From contig JAOUOT010000005.1 of NCBI GenBank assembly GCA_029880265.1, forward strand, positions 82,552 through 146,551: a stretch of DNA of 64,000 bases, written 5' to 3'. Below are positions 1-8,341 of this stretch, in pieces; position 1 is the stretch's first letter; the number at the start of each line of letters is the position of its first letter. The notes beneath the pieces were generated by a model. It worked only from the letters and a program-made list of their open reading frames with translations. It had not been told where the DNA came from and ran no database searches. The translations under genes were made by a program, and so were the position numbers. Source of the stretch: Spirochaetia bacterium (GTDB lineage Bacteria; Spirochaetota; Leptospiria; Turneriellales; JAOUOS01).

Positions 1-92
1 TTTATTAAAAAGTTTGGCTGAATACGACTCATAACCGGTTAAAACCCGCGTCAATAAAACAATGATTTACACGAAGATATCCGATAAGTAAA

Positions 93-121
93 TTGACACA
101 GCAATTAAGATGAAAAATTAT
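93..121 (+). promoter_or_regulatory. Possible sigma-70 promoter for the OmpA/PD40 gene
   Basis: TTGACA at 93-98, a perfect -35 consensus, is followed after 17 bases by AATTAT at 116-121, which matches four of six -10 positions. It would give a leader of about 50 bases before the ATG at 179. The -10 is weak and no transcript data exist, so this is a reading of the sequence only. Confidence 0.35.
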
Positions 122-143
122 GTATTAAAGTTGCGTTAGACGG

Positions 144-162
144 CCATTGCATATTGCAATGG
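144..162. repeat. Short palindrome upstream of the OmpA/PD40 gene
   Basis: CCATTGCA and TGCAATGG face each other around a TAT centre, 17 bases upstream of the start codon. It could be an operator or a leader hairpin near the ribosome site, which otherwise lacks a clear Shine-Dalgarno sequence. Confidence 0.45.
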
Positions 163-178
163 GGTACATATACTGTTC

Positions 179-2173
179 ATGAGAAAGAAATATATTTATT
201 TTTATTTGTTACCGTTATTTTTTAGCGCTTTATTTTTATTTAATAACGCGTATGCCCAGCAAATTCCCGAAACGCCGGCGGCAGAAGCCGAGTTATTTCA
301 CCTGGGTGCCGAAATAAATACCCCTTATTCAGAATATATGCCCGTCATAACCATTGACGAAGACTATATTTATTTTCAATCAGATCGCCCCGGCGGCATG
401 GGCCAGACGGGCGATTTTGATATATGGAGGTCTCTTAATAAAACCCTGGGAAGCAGGCGACCCGTTTTTAATTCTCCCGAAAATATCGGATTTCCGATTA
501 ATTCTGAGGGTTTTGAAGGTTTGCCTTCTGTAAGAAAAGCCGAAGACGGCGAATGGGAGATGTATTTTACCTCTGTATCTTCAATGGGAAGAAGCGGACC
601 AGACGAAACAAATATTTACTACTCGCGAACTATCCACGGAAAATGGACAAATCCTGAACCTGTCACGGGAATCAACACGCATTTTAACGATAGAATGCCT
701 TCTATCTCTTTAGACGGTAAATTATTATATTTTTCATCTGATAGACCCGGAGGGTTTGGAAAAGACGATTTATGGGTTTCAGAATATGATAACAAAACAA
801 AACGCTGGAAGAACCCCGTTAATTTGGGCCTAAAAATAAACGGCCCCGCTTCAGAAATATCTCCTACAATTCACACCGACGGAATAACGCTTTATTATTC
901 TTCAAATAAAAAAGGCGGAGTCGGAGGGTTTGATATCTATGTAACTCAAAATCTTGAGCGTAAAGATCTTACAAGCTGGAGCGATATAAAAAATCTGGGA
1001 ATTCCCTATAATTCTGTCAGCGACGACGAACATCCGTCTGTAAATTTAGGCGGTCGATACATGTATTTTTGTTCAAACCGCGACGGCGGTTACGGCAACT
1101 TTGATATCTACAGGGCAAAAATTCCAAAATTTGCCAAACCAATCGTCGTGGTAAAAATGCAGGGAAGAGTTCATGAGGCCGATACAATGAAAGGGATTGA
1201 AGCGAACATTAGAATTGAGGGCCGGCAAGATTCAAGAAATATCACAACCGATTTGCCCAACGGTTCATATTGGGCAAATTTTATTAATAACCGAATTTAT
1301 AAAATATTAATATCGGCTCCGGGATACGAGCCTGAAGAATTCACTTTAGATTTGCGCGAAATTCATGAACCCGATCTTATAAATAAAAATTTTCTATTAA
1401 AAAGACGAACAGGTATTCCGTCTGAATTTACGTTCAATATTTCGTTTTCTAATAAACTGGGTCAAAAGCTAAAGCCTTCTGTTTATACAAAACTGCTGCC
1501 TACTCAAAAAAAAGAAAGAGAAATTACGCCAGTTGAAGATAAGGCCCAAAAAAAATATATTTATAGGTTTAATCTTCATATACCGGCAGAAATTGAAGGC
1601 GCGGCAGAAGTACAGCGTTTTATAAATAATCTATCGGTAGAAACATCGGCGACGCTGCCAGGTTATGACGTATTTTTAGAAAGCTTTTTTCCTAAAAACT
1701 ATATTGATATTACTCAAAAAGACATCGGCCGGCAGTTTGACATTGATTATACAATGCTTAAACTTGGCTCTGAGTTCCCCATGACGCTGCCTGAAGATCT
1801 AAAAAACATGAGACGTATCTATACGATATATTTTCAGACAAATATATATTCAGAATATAAAGAAGAAGATAGAAAAAATTTGATGAAAATAATATCGGCA
1901 TGGAAAAGCGCGCCCGAAATGTTTATTGAAATTCACGGTCATACCGACGCAGAAGGCGGCAAACCGCATAATATATGGCTATCAAAAAGAAGGGCCGAAA
2001 ATGTTAAAAAGTTTTTAACTGAAAACGGCATAAGCGAAAATAAGATAATTATAAAATGGTTCGCAGATTCGCGCCCCGTAGCCGAGAACAAAACAGAACA
2101 GGGTAAATCAAAAAACAGACGCACCGAAATTTTTGCCTATTCAAAAGAAGATACAAATGCAAAAAACAAATGA
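179..2173 (+). CDS. OmpA-family protein with PD40 beta-propeller repeats
   Basis: Predicted envelope protein that anchors to peptidoglycan. Residues 1-26 form a signal peptide with an AYA cleavage site. Residues about 50-320 hold PD40/WD40-like repeats, seen as recurring YFxSDRPGG or YxSNxxGG blocks. A carboxypeptidase-regulatory-like stretch starting MQGRVHEAD follows near residue 330. The C-terminal 110 residues are an OmpA peptidoglycan-binding domain (IYFQTN, GHTDAEG, KSKNRRTEI), with the Asp and Arg that bind diaminopimelate in this family. The same architecture recurs, shorter, at 45001-46266. Its last codons overlap the next gene, so the two are probably cotranscribed. The binding partner of the propeller is unknown. 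Confidence 0.88.
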   Translation: MRKKYIYFYLLPLFFSALFLFNNAYAQQIPETPAAEAELFHLGAEINTPYSEYMPVITIDEDYIYFQSDRPGGMGQTGDFDIWRSLNKTLGSRRPVFNSPENIGFPINSEGFEGLPSVRKAEDGEWEMYFTSVSSMGRSGPDETNIYYSRTIHGKWTNPEPVTGINTHFNDRMPSISLDGKLLYFSSDRPGGFGKDDLWVSEYDNKTKRWKNPVNLGLKINGPASEISPTIHTDGITLYYSSNKKGGVGGFDIYVTQNLERKDLTSWSDIKNLGIPYNSVSDDEHPSVNLGGRYMYFCSNRDGGYGNFDIYRAKIPKFAKPIVVVKMQGRVHEADTMKGIEANIRIEGRQDSRNITTDLPNGSYWANFINNRIYKILISAPGYEPEEFTLDLREIHEPDLINKNFLLKRRTGIPSEFTFNISFSNKLGQKLKPSVYTKLLPTQKKEREITPVEDKAQKKYIYRFNLHIPAEIEGAAEVQRFINNLSVETSATLPGYDVFLESFFPKNYIDITQKDIGRQFDIDYTMLKLGSEFPMTLPEDLKNMRRIYTIYFQTNIYSEYKEEDRKNLMKIISAWKSAPEMFIEIHGHTDAEGGKPHNIWLSKRRAENVKKFLTENGISENKIIIKWFADSRPVAENKTEQGKSKNRRTEIFAYSKEDTNAKNK

Positions 2174-2543
2174 CGACTTCTTATTAATCTCTCGCCATCT
2201 TGTAATGCCCCAGCATTTAAATCCTAATAATCATATTTTTGGCGGGCAACTTCTAGCGTGGCTAGATAAAGATATTTATATATTTATATGCAACAAGCTT
2301 AAATATAGAATGTTTGTTACCGTTTCAATGCATAATGTCAATTTTAAAAAACCGGCATATCCGGGCGAGATTCTTGAAACATACGGCCAATTAAAGCTTG
2401 TAAAAAGAACGAGCGCCTCTGCATACGGCAAGGCGGTAGCTTTTGATCCTGAAACGGGCAATTCAAGAGAAATCATCGCCTGCGAACTAACCTATGTGGC
2501 CATTAATGAAAAAGGAAAACCCGTTCGCATAGAAAATATTTAA
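2157..2543 (+). CDS. Hotdog-fold acyl-CoA thioesterase (YciA-like)
   Basis: Small cytoplasmic enzyme expected to hydrolyse acyl-CoA thioesters. About 128 residues, matching the YciA family (about 130). The hotdog helix and catalytic region read NHIFGGQLLAWLD, followed by VSMHNVNFKKPAYPGE, both typical of the family. I chose the ATG at 2157, which has an AGAAG ribosome site seven bases upstream and sits inside the end of the OmpA gene; a TTG at 2133 in the same frame is a weaker choice. The overlap implies translational coupling. Its stop codon shares the TTAA at 2540-2543 with the stop of the convergent malic enzyme gene. Substrate range cannot be read from sequence. Confidence 0.85.
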   Translation: MQKTNDDFLLISRHLVMPQHLNPNNHIFGGQLLAWLDKDIYIFICNKLKYRMFVTVSMHNVNFKKPAYPGEILETYGQLKLVKRTSASAYGKAVAFDPETGNSREIIACELTYVAINEKGKPVRIENI

Positions 2544-4810
2544 CTTTTTTTCTTTACTTTCAACATGGTTACGGCCGCCAAATCGACAATCTCATGAACT
2601 TCTGCGTGTCGTTGCATAATATTAAACGGTTTTGTCGTATCGGTTAAAATCGGCCCTATTACGGTTGCGTTGCCCAGGCGTTGTAAAAGCTTATATGAAA
2701 TATTTGCCGAGTTTAATTCGGGAAAAATCAATAAATTTGCTTTTTCTTTTAAGGTTGAAAAAGGAAAGTTTTCTAAAAGATACTCTTCTACCACCGCCGT
2801 ATCTGCCTGCATTTCTCCGTCTACTGTCAGATCAGGATATTCTTTCTTTAGTATTTCAACCGCTTTTTTAACCTTTAACGTTTGCGGATGTTCGGTGCTT
2901 CCGAAATTTGAAAACGAAAGCATGGCCACTTTGGGAACATAACCAAATTCGCGAACCAGTTTGCTTGAGCTTATAGTAATTCTTACTAAATCGTGAACAT
3001 CGGGCTCTATGTTTAGAGAAGTATCTGAAAAAAAGTATACCTCATTTTTTATAATGACGATATAAACGCCCGCCGCCAAGGCTTCATGATCGGCATTGCA
3101 GATTTTCAGCCCCGGCTTTACGGCTTCGGCATATGACTGGTTTAATCCTGAAAGATAAGCGTCGGCGTCGCCGTTTAAAACCATCAACGGCGCAAAAATA
3201 TGATGATCCTGAACTCTTTTGCGGGCCAAAGAATAAGCAAGTCCTTTTCTTTGTCTTAGTTCATAATATTTTTCTGCGTATTTATCGATATTCGCATAAG
3301 TTTGCGGATTTATTATTTTAATATTCTGAATAGATTCATGCGGTATGCCGATTTCTAGCATTGTTTTTTTTATTTTCTCTTCATCGCCTAATAAAATAGG
3401 ATGAGCAAAACCTTTTAAATCTGTTTCATAGGCGCTTCTGATAATCTTCTCGTTCTCTCCGTCGGTAAAAACAAGCCTGCCCGGGTTGCTTCGCGCTTTT
3501 TTATAAACTTTATCCATAAAAATAAAATTTTTATTCGTTATAAACATGAGAGATTTTTTATACTCTTCAAGTTCTTCTTCTGTGTTTAGCGGTTTTTTCG
3601 CCACGCCGCCCCGCGAGGCTGCCCAGGCCACGGCGGGAGCCTCCCATAAAAGCACTCTCGGGTCAAAAGGCTTGGGAATTATATATTCGGGGCCAAAAGA
3701 AAATTTTTCGTCTTGATATGCGTGAGATACTTCATCGGGCACCGGCTCTTTCGCTAAATTGGCAAGCGACTTTGCAGCCGCTATTTTCATTTCTTCTGTT
3801 ATTTTAGAGGCTCTTACGTCTAATGCCCCTCTGAAAATAAAGGGAAATCCCAAAACATTGTTTACCTGATTCGGATAGTCTGATCTGCCCGTTGCCATAA
3901 TTAAATCAGATCTAACCGATTTTGCTTTTGCATATTCAATTTCAGGGTCAGGATTCGCCATGGCAAAAACAATGGGTTTATCGTTCATGTTTTTAATCAT
4001 ATCTTCATCAAGTAAATTCTTAACCGATACGCCTATAAACACATCTGCCCCTTTCATGGCTTCGGCAATTGTTCTTTTCGAAGTTTCAACGGCAAAACGC
4101 TCTTTATATTCATTCATCCCTTCTTTTCTGCCTTTATAAACAACGCCCAATGAATCTATAAACAATATATTTTCTCTTTTAACGCCTATATGCATGATTA
4201 AATTAGCGCATGCAATGCCGGCGGCTCCGGCTCCGGCGACGACAACTTTTACCTCTTCAGCTTTTTTTTTCTGTAATTCCAGCGCGTTCATAAGACCCGC
4301 TGTCGCGATAATAGCCGTACCGTGCTGATCGTCATGAAAAACGGGAATTTCAAGAGTTTCTTTTAATTTTTCTTCAATATAAAAACAATCAGGCGCCTTT
4401 ATATCTTCTAAATTTATTCCCCCGAAAGTAGGATGCATTAACGAGACAGCCTTAATTATCTCGTCGGGGTCTGAAGAATCAAGTTCAATATCAAATACGT
4501 CAACGTCTGCGAAGCGCTTAAATAATATTGCTTTGCCTTCCATAACGGGTTTGGCCGCTTTCGCGCCGATGTTTCCTAAACCTAAAACAGCCGACCCGCT
4601 GCTAATTACGGCCACGAGATTTGACTTGGCGGTATATTCGTAAACATCATCGGGATTTTTTGCAATTTTTTCGCATGGAAGCGCAACGCCCGGGGTATAG
4701 GCCAGCGATAAATCATATTGGGTATTGCATGGTTTTGTGGCGATGATGGCTAGCTTTCCTTTTTTGCCTTTAGAATGATAATCTAAAATTGCCTTTTCTG
4801 TAATTTTCAT
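2540..4810 (-). CDS. maeB: NADP-type malic enzyme fused to phosphotransacetylase-like domain
   Basis: Oxidative decarboxylation of malate to pyruvate, linking the citric acid cycle to pyruvate and NADPH supply. Residues 1-160 are the malic enzyme N-terminal domain (YTPGVALPC, FGGINLEDI, FHDDQHGTAI), residues about 160-390 the nucleotide-binding domain (AGAGAAGIACANL), and about 420-755 a phosphotransacetylase-like domain, which in MaeB proteins usually acts as a regulatory module binding acetyl-CoA and not as an enzyme. Length of 756 residues matches MaeB. I prefer the ATG at 4810 (MKITEK) to an upstream in-frame codon at 4828. With PEP carboxylase (28 kb) and citrate synthase (55.6 kb) it covers the malate-pyruvate-oxaloacetate node. 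Confidence 0.93.
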   Translation of the reverse strand: MKITEKAILDYHSKGKKGKLAIIATKPCNTQYDLSLAYTPGVALPCEKIAKNPDDVYEYTAKSNLVAVISSGSAVLGLGNIGAKAAKPVMEGKAILFKRFADVDVFDIELDSSDPDEIIKAVSLMHPTFGGINLEDIKAPDCFYIEEKLKETLEIPVFHDDQHGTAIIATAGLMNALELQKKKAEEVKVVVAGAGAAGIACANLIMHIGVKRENILFIDSLGVVYKGRKEGMNEYKERFAVETSKRTIAEAMKGADVFIGVSVKNLLDEDMIKNMNDKPIVFAMANPDPEIEYAKAKSVRSDLIMATGRSDYPNQVNNVLGFPFIFRGALDVRASKITEEMKIAAAKSLANLAKEPVPDEVSHAYQDEKFSFGPEYIIPKPFDPRVLLWEAPAVAWAASRGGVAKKPLNTEEELEEYKKSLMFITNKNFIFMDKVYKKARSNPGRLVFTDGENEKIIRSAYETDLKGFAHPILLGDEEKIKKTMLEIGIPHESIQNIKIINPQTYANIDKYAEKYYELRQRKGLAYSLARKRVQDHHIFAPLMVLNGDADAYLSGLNQSYAEAVKPGLKICNADHEALAAGVYIVIIKNEVYFFSDTSLNIEPDVHDLVRITISSSKLVREFGYVPKVAMLSFSNFGSTEHPQTLKVKKAVEILKKEYPDLTVDGEMQADTAVVEEYLLENFPFSTLKEKANLLIFPELNSANISYKLLQRLGNATVIGPILTDTTKPFNIMQRHAEVHEIVDLAAVTMLKVKKKS

Positions 4811-5020
4811 TATATTATAAATTAACAAGAATAAAATATTTATGCCAATTTTTTATCGTAGCTTCGCGGGTTGAATGATTAAATAATGCTTGTTTATTTG
4901 TTTCAATATCGATTTTTTACCAAAATAAAAAAATGGCATATAAATCGTCGAATATATAATGAGAGTATCCGAAAATAAAAATATATAAAGAAATTAAAAT
5001 AAATGAAGTAAAGAGAAATT

Positions 5021-5551
5021 ATGTTTAATAAAGGAATTAAATTAAGCGAAGAAGAAATAGCCGAAAGCGAAAGAAATATTGAACATTTGATTCAAAAAAT
5101 GAGCTATCGAATGGCGGTTTTATACCGCATGAAAGAAAGAGGCAGAATTGTCTTGGGGAACCTCATAAATTCTGAAATTTTGAATTTTAACAACAAAAAC
5201 CAAAAAGTAGATAAGTTTTCGATGACTTATACGCTGAATATAACGGGAACCTTTGACGCGAAAATATATTTAAATTTAGAACCCGAGGCGGCGTTACATA
5301 TAACTGATCTTTTATTTAAGCAGTATATGGATGTAAATCCCAAAGACTGGTCTGAACAGGCCATGAAAGAAATATTAAATATTTTTAGCGGTCATCTGGT
5401 AACTTTTTTTGACGAATACGGATATACTCTGGATATAGGCGTACCTTCAGATACAGATCATGATTTTATTAAGTCAAAACCAAGAAGAAAAATTCTATTT
5501 CGATTTAAGTCAGACAACCATATAATTCAATTTATTATTGAAATAGATTGA
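5021..5551 (+). CDS. CheX/CheC-like chemotaxis phosphatase domain protein
   Basis: Likely a cytoplasmic protein of the CheC-CheX-FliY superfamily, which dephosphorylates CheY-P. The C-terminal half carries EILNIFSGHLVTFFDEYG, containing the E-x2-N phosphatase signature, followed by a hydrophobic strand and a short VPS segment as in CheX. The first 60 residues are a charged helical extension beginning MFNKGIKLSEEE. A purine-rich AAAGAGAAA lies just before the ATG. It stands alone between the divergent malic enzyme gene and a convergent lipoprotein gene, about 1 kb from a chemoreceptor. Only one E-x2-N motif is clear, as in CheX; assignment rests on motif and pattern, so a divergent non-chemotactic role is possible. 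Confidence 0.55.
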   Translation: MFNKGIKLSEEEIAESERNIEHLIQKMSYRMAVLYRMKERGRIVLGNLINSEILNFNNKNQKVDKFSMTYTLNITGTFDAKIYLNLEPEAALHITDLLFKQYMDVNPKDWSEQAMKEILNIFSGHLVTFFDEYGYTLDIGVPSDTDHDFIKSKPRRKILFRFKSDNHIIQFIIEID

Positions 5552-5570
5552 ATTATATGTTTTAAGCCGA

Positions 5571-6320
5571 TTAATTTTTAATTACCGCGTCTTCGATAAT
5601 CACGGGATAAAAATAACCTGAACCGATATCTTTATCGTAAGATGCCTTGCCGGTTATTAAAACAACATCACCAAGTTTTGTTTTACCGGTAGTCGTGATG
5701 GTAAGATCGCTTTGACTTTCTTTACCAGTACCGTCTTGCAGATGAATCCAGTTTTTACCCATGATACCTTCTGTATATTTTACAACCTTGCCCCTTACAG
5801 AGACGCTTTTACCGTTTAAATTGCTTTTTAATAAGTAAATTTCGGCTACAGTGTACCCGCCTTTTGCTTTTTCTATAGAACCGGCTTTTATATTGGCTTT
5901 TTCTGCCTTGGTATTTTGTTTGGTTGACGGTTGCGCATTAGCTTGCGGCATATTAGGAACTTTACCCTGAACAGGTTTGCCGCCAACCTGAAGCCCGCTT
6001 ACAAAATAAATGTTATCAAAAGTTTTATTCAATGTTTTACTGTGAAAATCTTTCATCGGCGTAGTCGGAACAAATGTAACCATATCGCCGACAGATACCT
6101 TTACTTGAGAGGCGGCTATCCAAACGCCTTTTCCGTCAACTTCTAAATTCATATAAGTATATCCGCCTGAGTCCATGGTTTCAGACACTTTACCGGTTAT
6201 GGGGCCGGCCGCGTTTAGAGCCGCGGCATTTTCAATAACAGGCGCCTTTTCATCTTCGCTGCAAAAAGCCGAAAATACAATAATTGTAAATAATATTAAA
6301 TATTTAATTCTGGTTTTCAT
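5571..6320 (-). CDS. OB-fold-containing lipoprotein (NrfJ-like)
   Basis: Probable lipoprotein: a lysine/arginine start, a hydrophobic stretch and a cysteine at residue 20 (SAFCSEDE), a relaxed lipobox of the spirochaete kind. The mature part has two similar beta-rich modules. The first (about residues 40-90, GKVSETMDSGGYTYMNL then WIAASQVKVSVGD) resembles NrfJ-type domains; the second (about 160-249, SVRGKVVKYTEG then WIHLQDGTG) is a nucleic-acid-type OB fold as found in small periplasmic proteins. They are joined by a Gln/Lys/Ala linker. No enzyme motif is visible, and the role in the envelope is unknown. It converges on the CheX-like gene. Confidence 0.72.
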   Translation of the reverse strand: MKTRIKYLILFTIIVFSAFCSEDEKAPVIENAAALNAAGPITGKVSETMDSGGYTYMNLEVDGKGVWIAASQVKVSVGDMVTFVPTTPMKDFHSKTLNKTFDNIYFVSGLQVGGKPVQGKVPNMPQANAQPSTKQNTKAEKANIKAGSIEKAKGGYTVAEIYLLKSNLNGKSVSVRGKVVKYTEGIMGKNWIHLQDGTGKESQSDLTITTTGKTKLGDVVLITGKASYDKDIGSGYFYPVIIEDAVIKN

Positions 6321-6503
6321 AGTTAGTCCTTAAAAAATTGAATTTTGTGAATAAAACTTATTTTTAAGACGCCTTGTCAAATCTTTTTATAGAGTTAGAA
6401 AAATACTTGTTTACTTTCATTTGTCTTCAGTCGATAAACATAATACCGAAAAGGAATAGAGGTTTACGCGAATATAAAAATAGATTATTGATATTCCTGT
6501 TAT

Positions 6504-6515
6504 TATAATACAACT
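6504..6515 (+). promoter_or_regulatory. TATAAT box directly before the chemoreceptor start
   Basis: A perfect TATAAT at 6504-6509 ends only six bases before the ATG at 6516, and no Shine-Dalgarno-like sequence precedes that ATG. If this box is the real -10, transcription would begin at or beside the start codon, giving a leaderless mRNA. No good -35 lies 16-18 bases upstream, so chance in AT-rich DNA is a real alternative. Confidence 0.3.
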
Positions 6516-8336
6516 ATGAAAAAATTTTTATTAGCCAGATTTTCACAATACACCCTTTATCAAAAAATAATTATACCGACAGGTATCTTTTTCATATTGG
6601 GCTTTGCCGTCGTATTGCCCTTTATTTTCTTTCAGTCAAAATCTTTTGTCATTGATAATTCAAGAAAAAACGCAGAAAATATTCTTCAACAATACTCTAC
6701 GCTGAGGGGCTATTATACAAACAATGTCGTCGCTAAAGTGAAACAGAAGGCGCCGAATATAAAAATCGATTTTATTCATGAAGGAAAAGAAGATACTATA
6801 CCTCTTCCGGCGACGATGATTCACGATTTAGGGCAGTTGTTTTCTTATAATAAAGATATTGAAATTCAAATGCGGCTTTTTAGCGACTTTCCTTTTCCTA
6901 ACAGAAAGAAGAGAATACTTGACGATTTTGAAGTAGAAGCCATACGTTTTTTTAAGGACAGACCGAACGAATCATTCTATAAAGAAGATTTAATTTCAAA
7001 GAAAAGAGTTCTTCGAGTGGCAATTGCCGATAGAATGAGCGTACCAGCGTGCGTTCAGTGTCACAATAATCACCCCTTAACGCCCAAAAGAGACTGGAGA
7101 ATTAACGATGTACGCGGCGTCTTAGAAGTCATCATGCCTTTAGAAAATCAGTTGGTACAAAACGCAAATTTAAATTATAAGATAATGGGAATTGTATTTC
7201 TAATATTTCTTGTTTTGGCCACGCTCCTTTATTTAACGCTTAGAATTTTACCCGAACGAATAAAGAAACTTGCCGAAATTTCAGATTCTTTATATCAGGG
7301 AGATTTAAGTATAATAAAAACAATTGAAGAATCAGAAGCGAAAAAGGGGCGGGATGAATCTCACCAATTGGCGCAGTCAATATACCAGATGGCCTTTAAA
7401 TTTGGCCATACTATTGAAGTGGTTATAGATATCTTGAAAAATTTATTAAACCTTACCCATGAAATGGAGCTTGGCGCGGATGTATTTTCGACAAACATTA
7501 ACGATCAGGCAAAATCGTTTATTGAGATTTCGGCAAAAATTGACGTGATTTCTGATGATTCAGACGCTGTTTCAAGAAATTCGTCGCAGCAGCATAAAAT
7601 GTTTAGCGAATTAACGGTCTTAAATAACGAACTGGCTGTTCTTGTCAATAATCTTAACGGCAAAGTGAACGGAGCTTCTTCTTCAATAAAAAATATTTCT
7701 GAAGATGTCATTCGCGGCGAGAAAACAATGAACACAATGACCGAGAGTATGGCGACGGTAAGAGAAAGTTCGGCTAAAATGGTTGATGTTGTAGAAATGA
7801 TAACGGCTATATTTGAGAAGATAAACCTTTTATCGTTAAACGCGTCTATTGAAGCCTCAAAAGCCGGGGACGCTGGCAAGGGTTTTGCCGTTGTTGCCGA
7901 AGAAATAGCAAAATTAGCCGAGCAAACTTCTCAAAGCATAAAAGATATTGAAAGTCTTATTGAAATTAATAACGAAGAAATTGGCAAATCTTCAGAAATT
8001 ACGTCTGACTTAGTGCGGCTTTTAAGCTCTCTTATTACGGGCATTCAAGATATCGACTCTATATTTACCGAAATAAAAGAAATGACCAAAAAACAGCTGA
8101 CAGAGTCAGAAACTATCGGCGGCATCGCTCAAGAAATTTCAAAAACATCCGGCGAAATAAACGTGGCCGTTCAGGAGCAAAAAGACTCTTTGTTTGGCAT
8201 AAAAAAATCAATATCGCACTTAAGCAAAATAAACCAGTCAAATACCAATGAAGCCCAAAAAGTTGCCTCTAGGGCAAAAGAGCTTAGCCGTACAACGAAT
8301 GTACTAAAAGAAGAAATTTCATTCTTTAAAGTCTAA
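6516..8336 (+). CDS. Methyl-accepting chemotaxis protein with haem c-type sensor domain
   Basis: Transmembrane chemoreceptor. TM1 spans about residues 18-40 and TM2 about 222-244, leaving a periplasmic sensor of about 180 residues. The sensor carries a CVQCH motif (C179, C182, H183) followed by [11 protein letters not shown], the arrangement of DUF3365/Tll0287-like haem-binding PAS domains, so it probably senses redox state, oxygen or NO. A HAMP-like region follows TM2. The cytoplasmic part holds the conserved signalling hairpin ([14 protein letters not shown], then [15 protein letters not shown]) that binds CheA and CheW. No pentapeptide tether for CheR is seen at the C-terminus. It converges on the SpoIIE-type gene, leaving five bases between them. 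Confidence 0.9.
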   Translation: MKKFLLARFSQYTLYQKIIIPTGIFFILGFAVVLPFIFFQSKSFVIDNSRKNAENILQQYSTLRGYYTNNVVAKVKQKAPNIKIDFIHEGKEDTIPLPATMIHDLGQLFSYNKDIEIQMRLFSDFPFPNRKKRILDDFEVEAIRFFKDRPNESFYKEDLISKKRVLRVAIADRMSVPACVQCHNNHPLTPKRDWRINDVRGVLEVIMPLENQLVQNANLNYKIMGIVFLIFLVLATLLYLTLRILPERIKKLAEISDSLYQGDLSIIKTIEESEAKKGRDESHQLAQSIYQMAFKFGHTIEVVIDILKNLLNLTHEMELGADVFSTNINDQAKSFIEISAKIDVISDDSDAVSRNSSQQHKMFSELTVLNNELAVLVNNLNGKVNGASSSIKNISEDVIRGEKTMNTMTESMATVRESSAKMVDVVEMITAIFEKINLLSLNASIEASKAGDAGKGFAVVAEEIAKLAEQTSQSIKDIESLIEINNEEIGKSSEITSDLVRLLSSLITGIQDIDSIFTEIKEMTKKQLTESETIGGIAQEISKTSGEINVAVQEQKDSLFGIKKSISHLSKINQSNTNEAQKVASRAKELSRTTNVLKEEISFFKV

Positions 8337-8341
8337 GCCAA

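Noticed and set aside
2133..2156. Upstream TTG start for the thioesterase
   Set aside because: The ATG at 2157 has the better ribosome site and gives the usual family length.
7505..7879. Minus-strand frame within the chemoreceptor gene
   Set aside because: It lies over the conserved signalling hairpin of the chemoreceptor, which fixes the coding strand.
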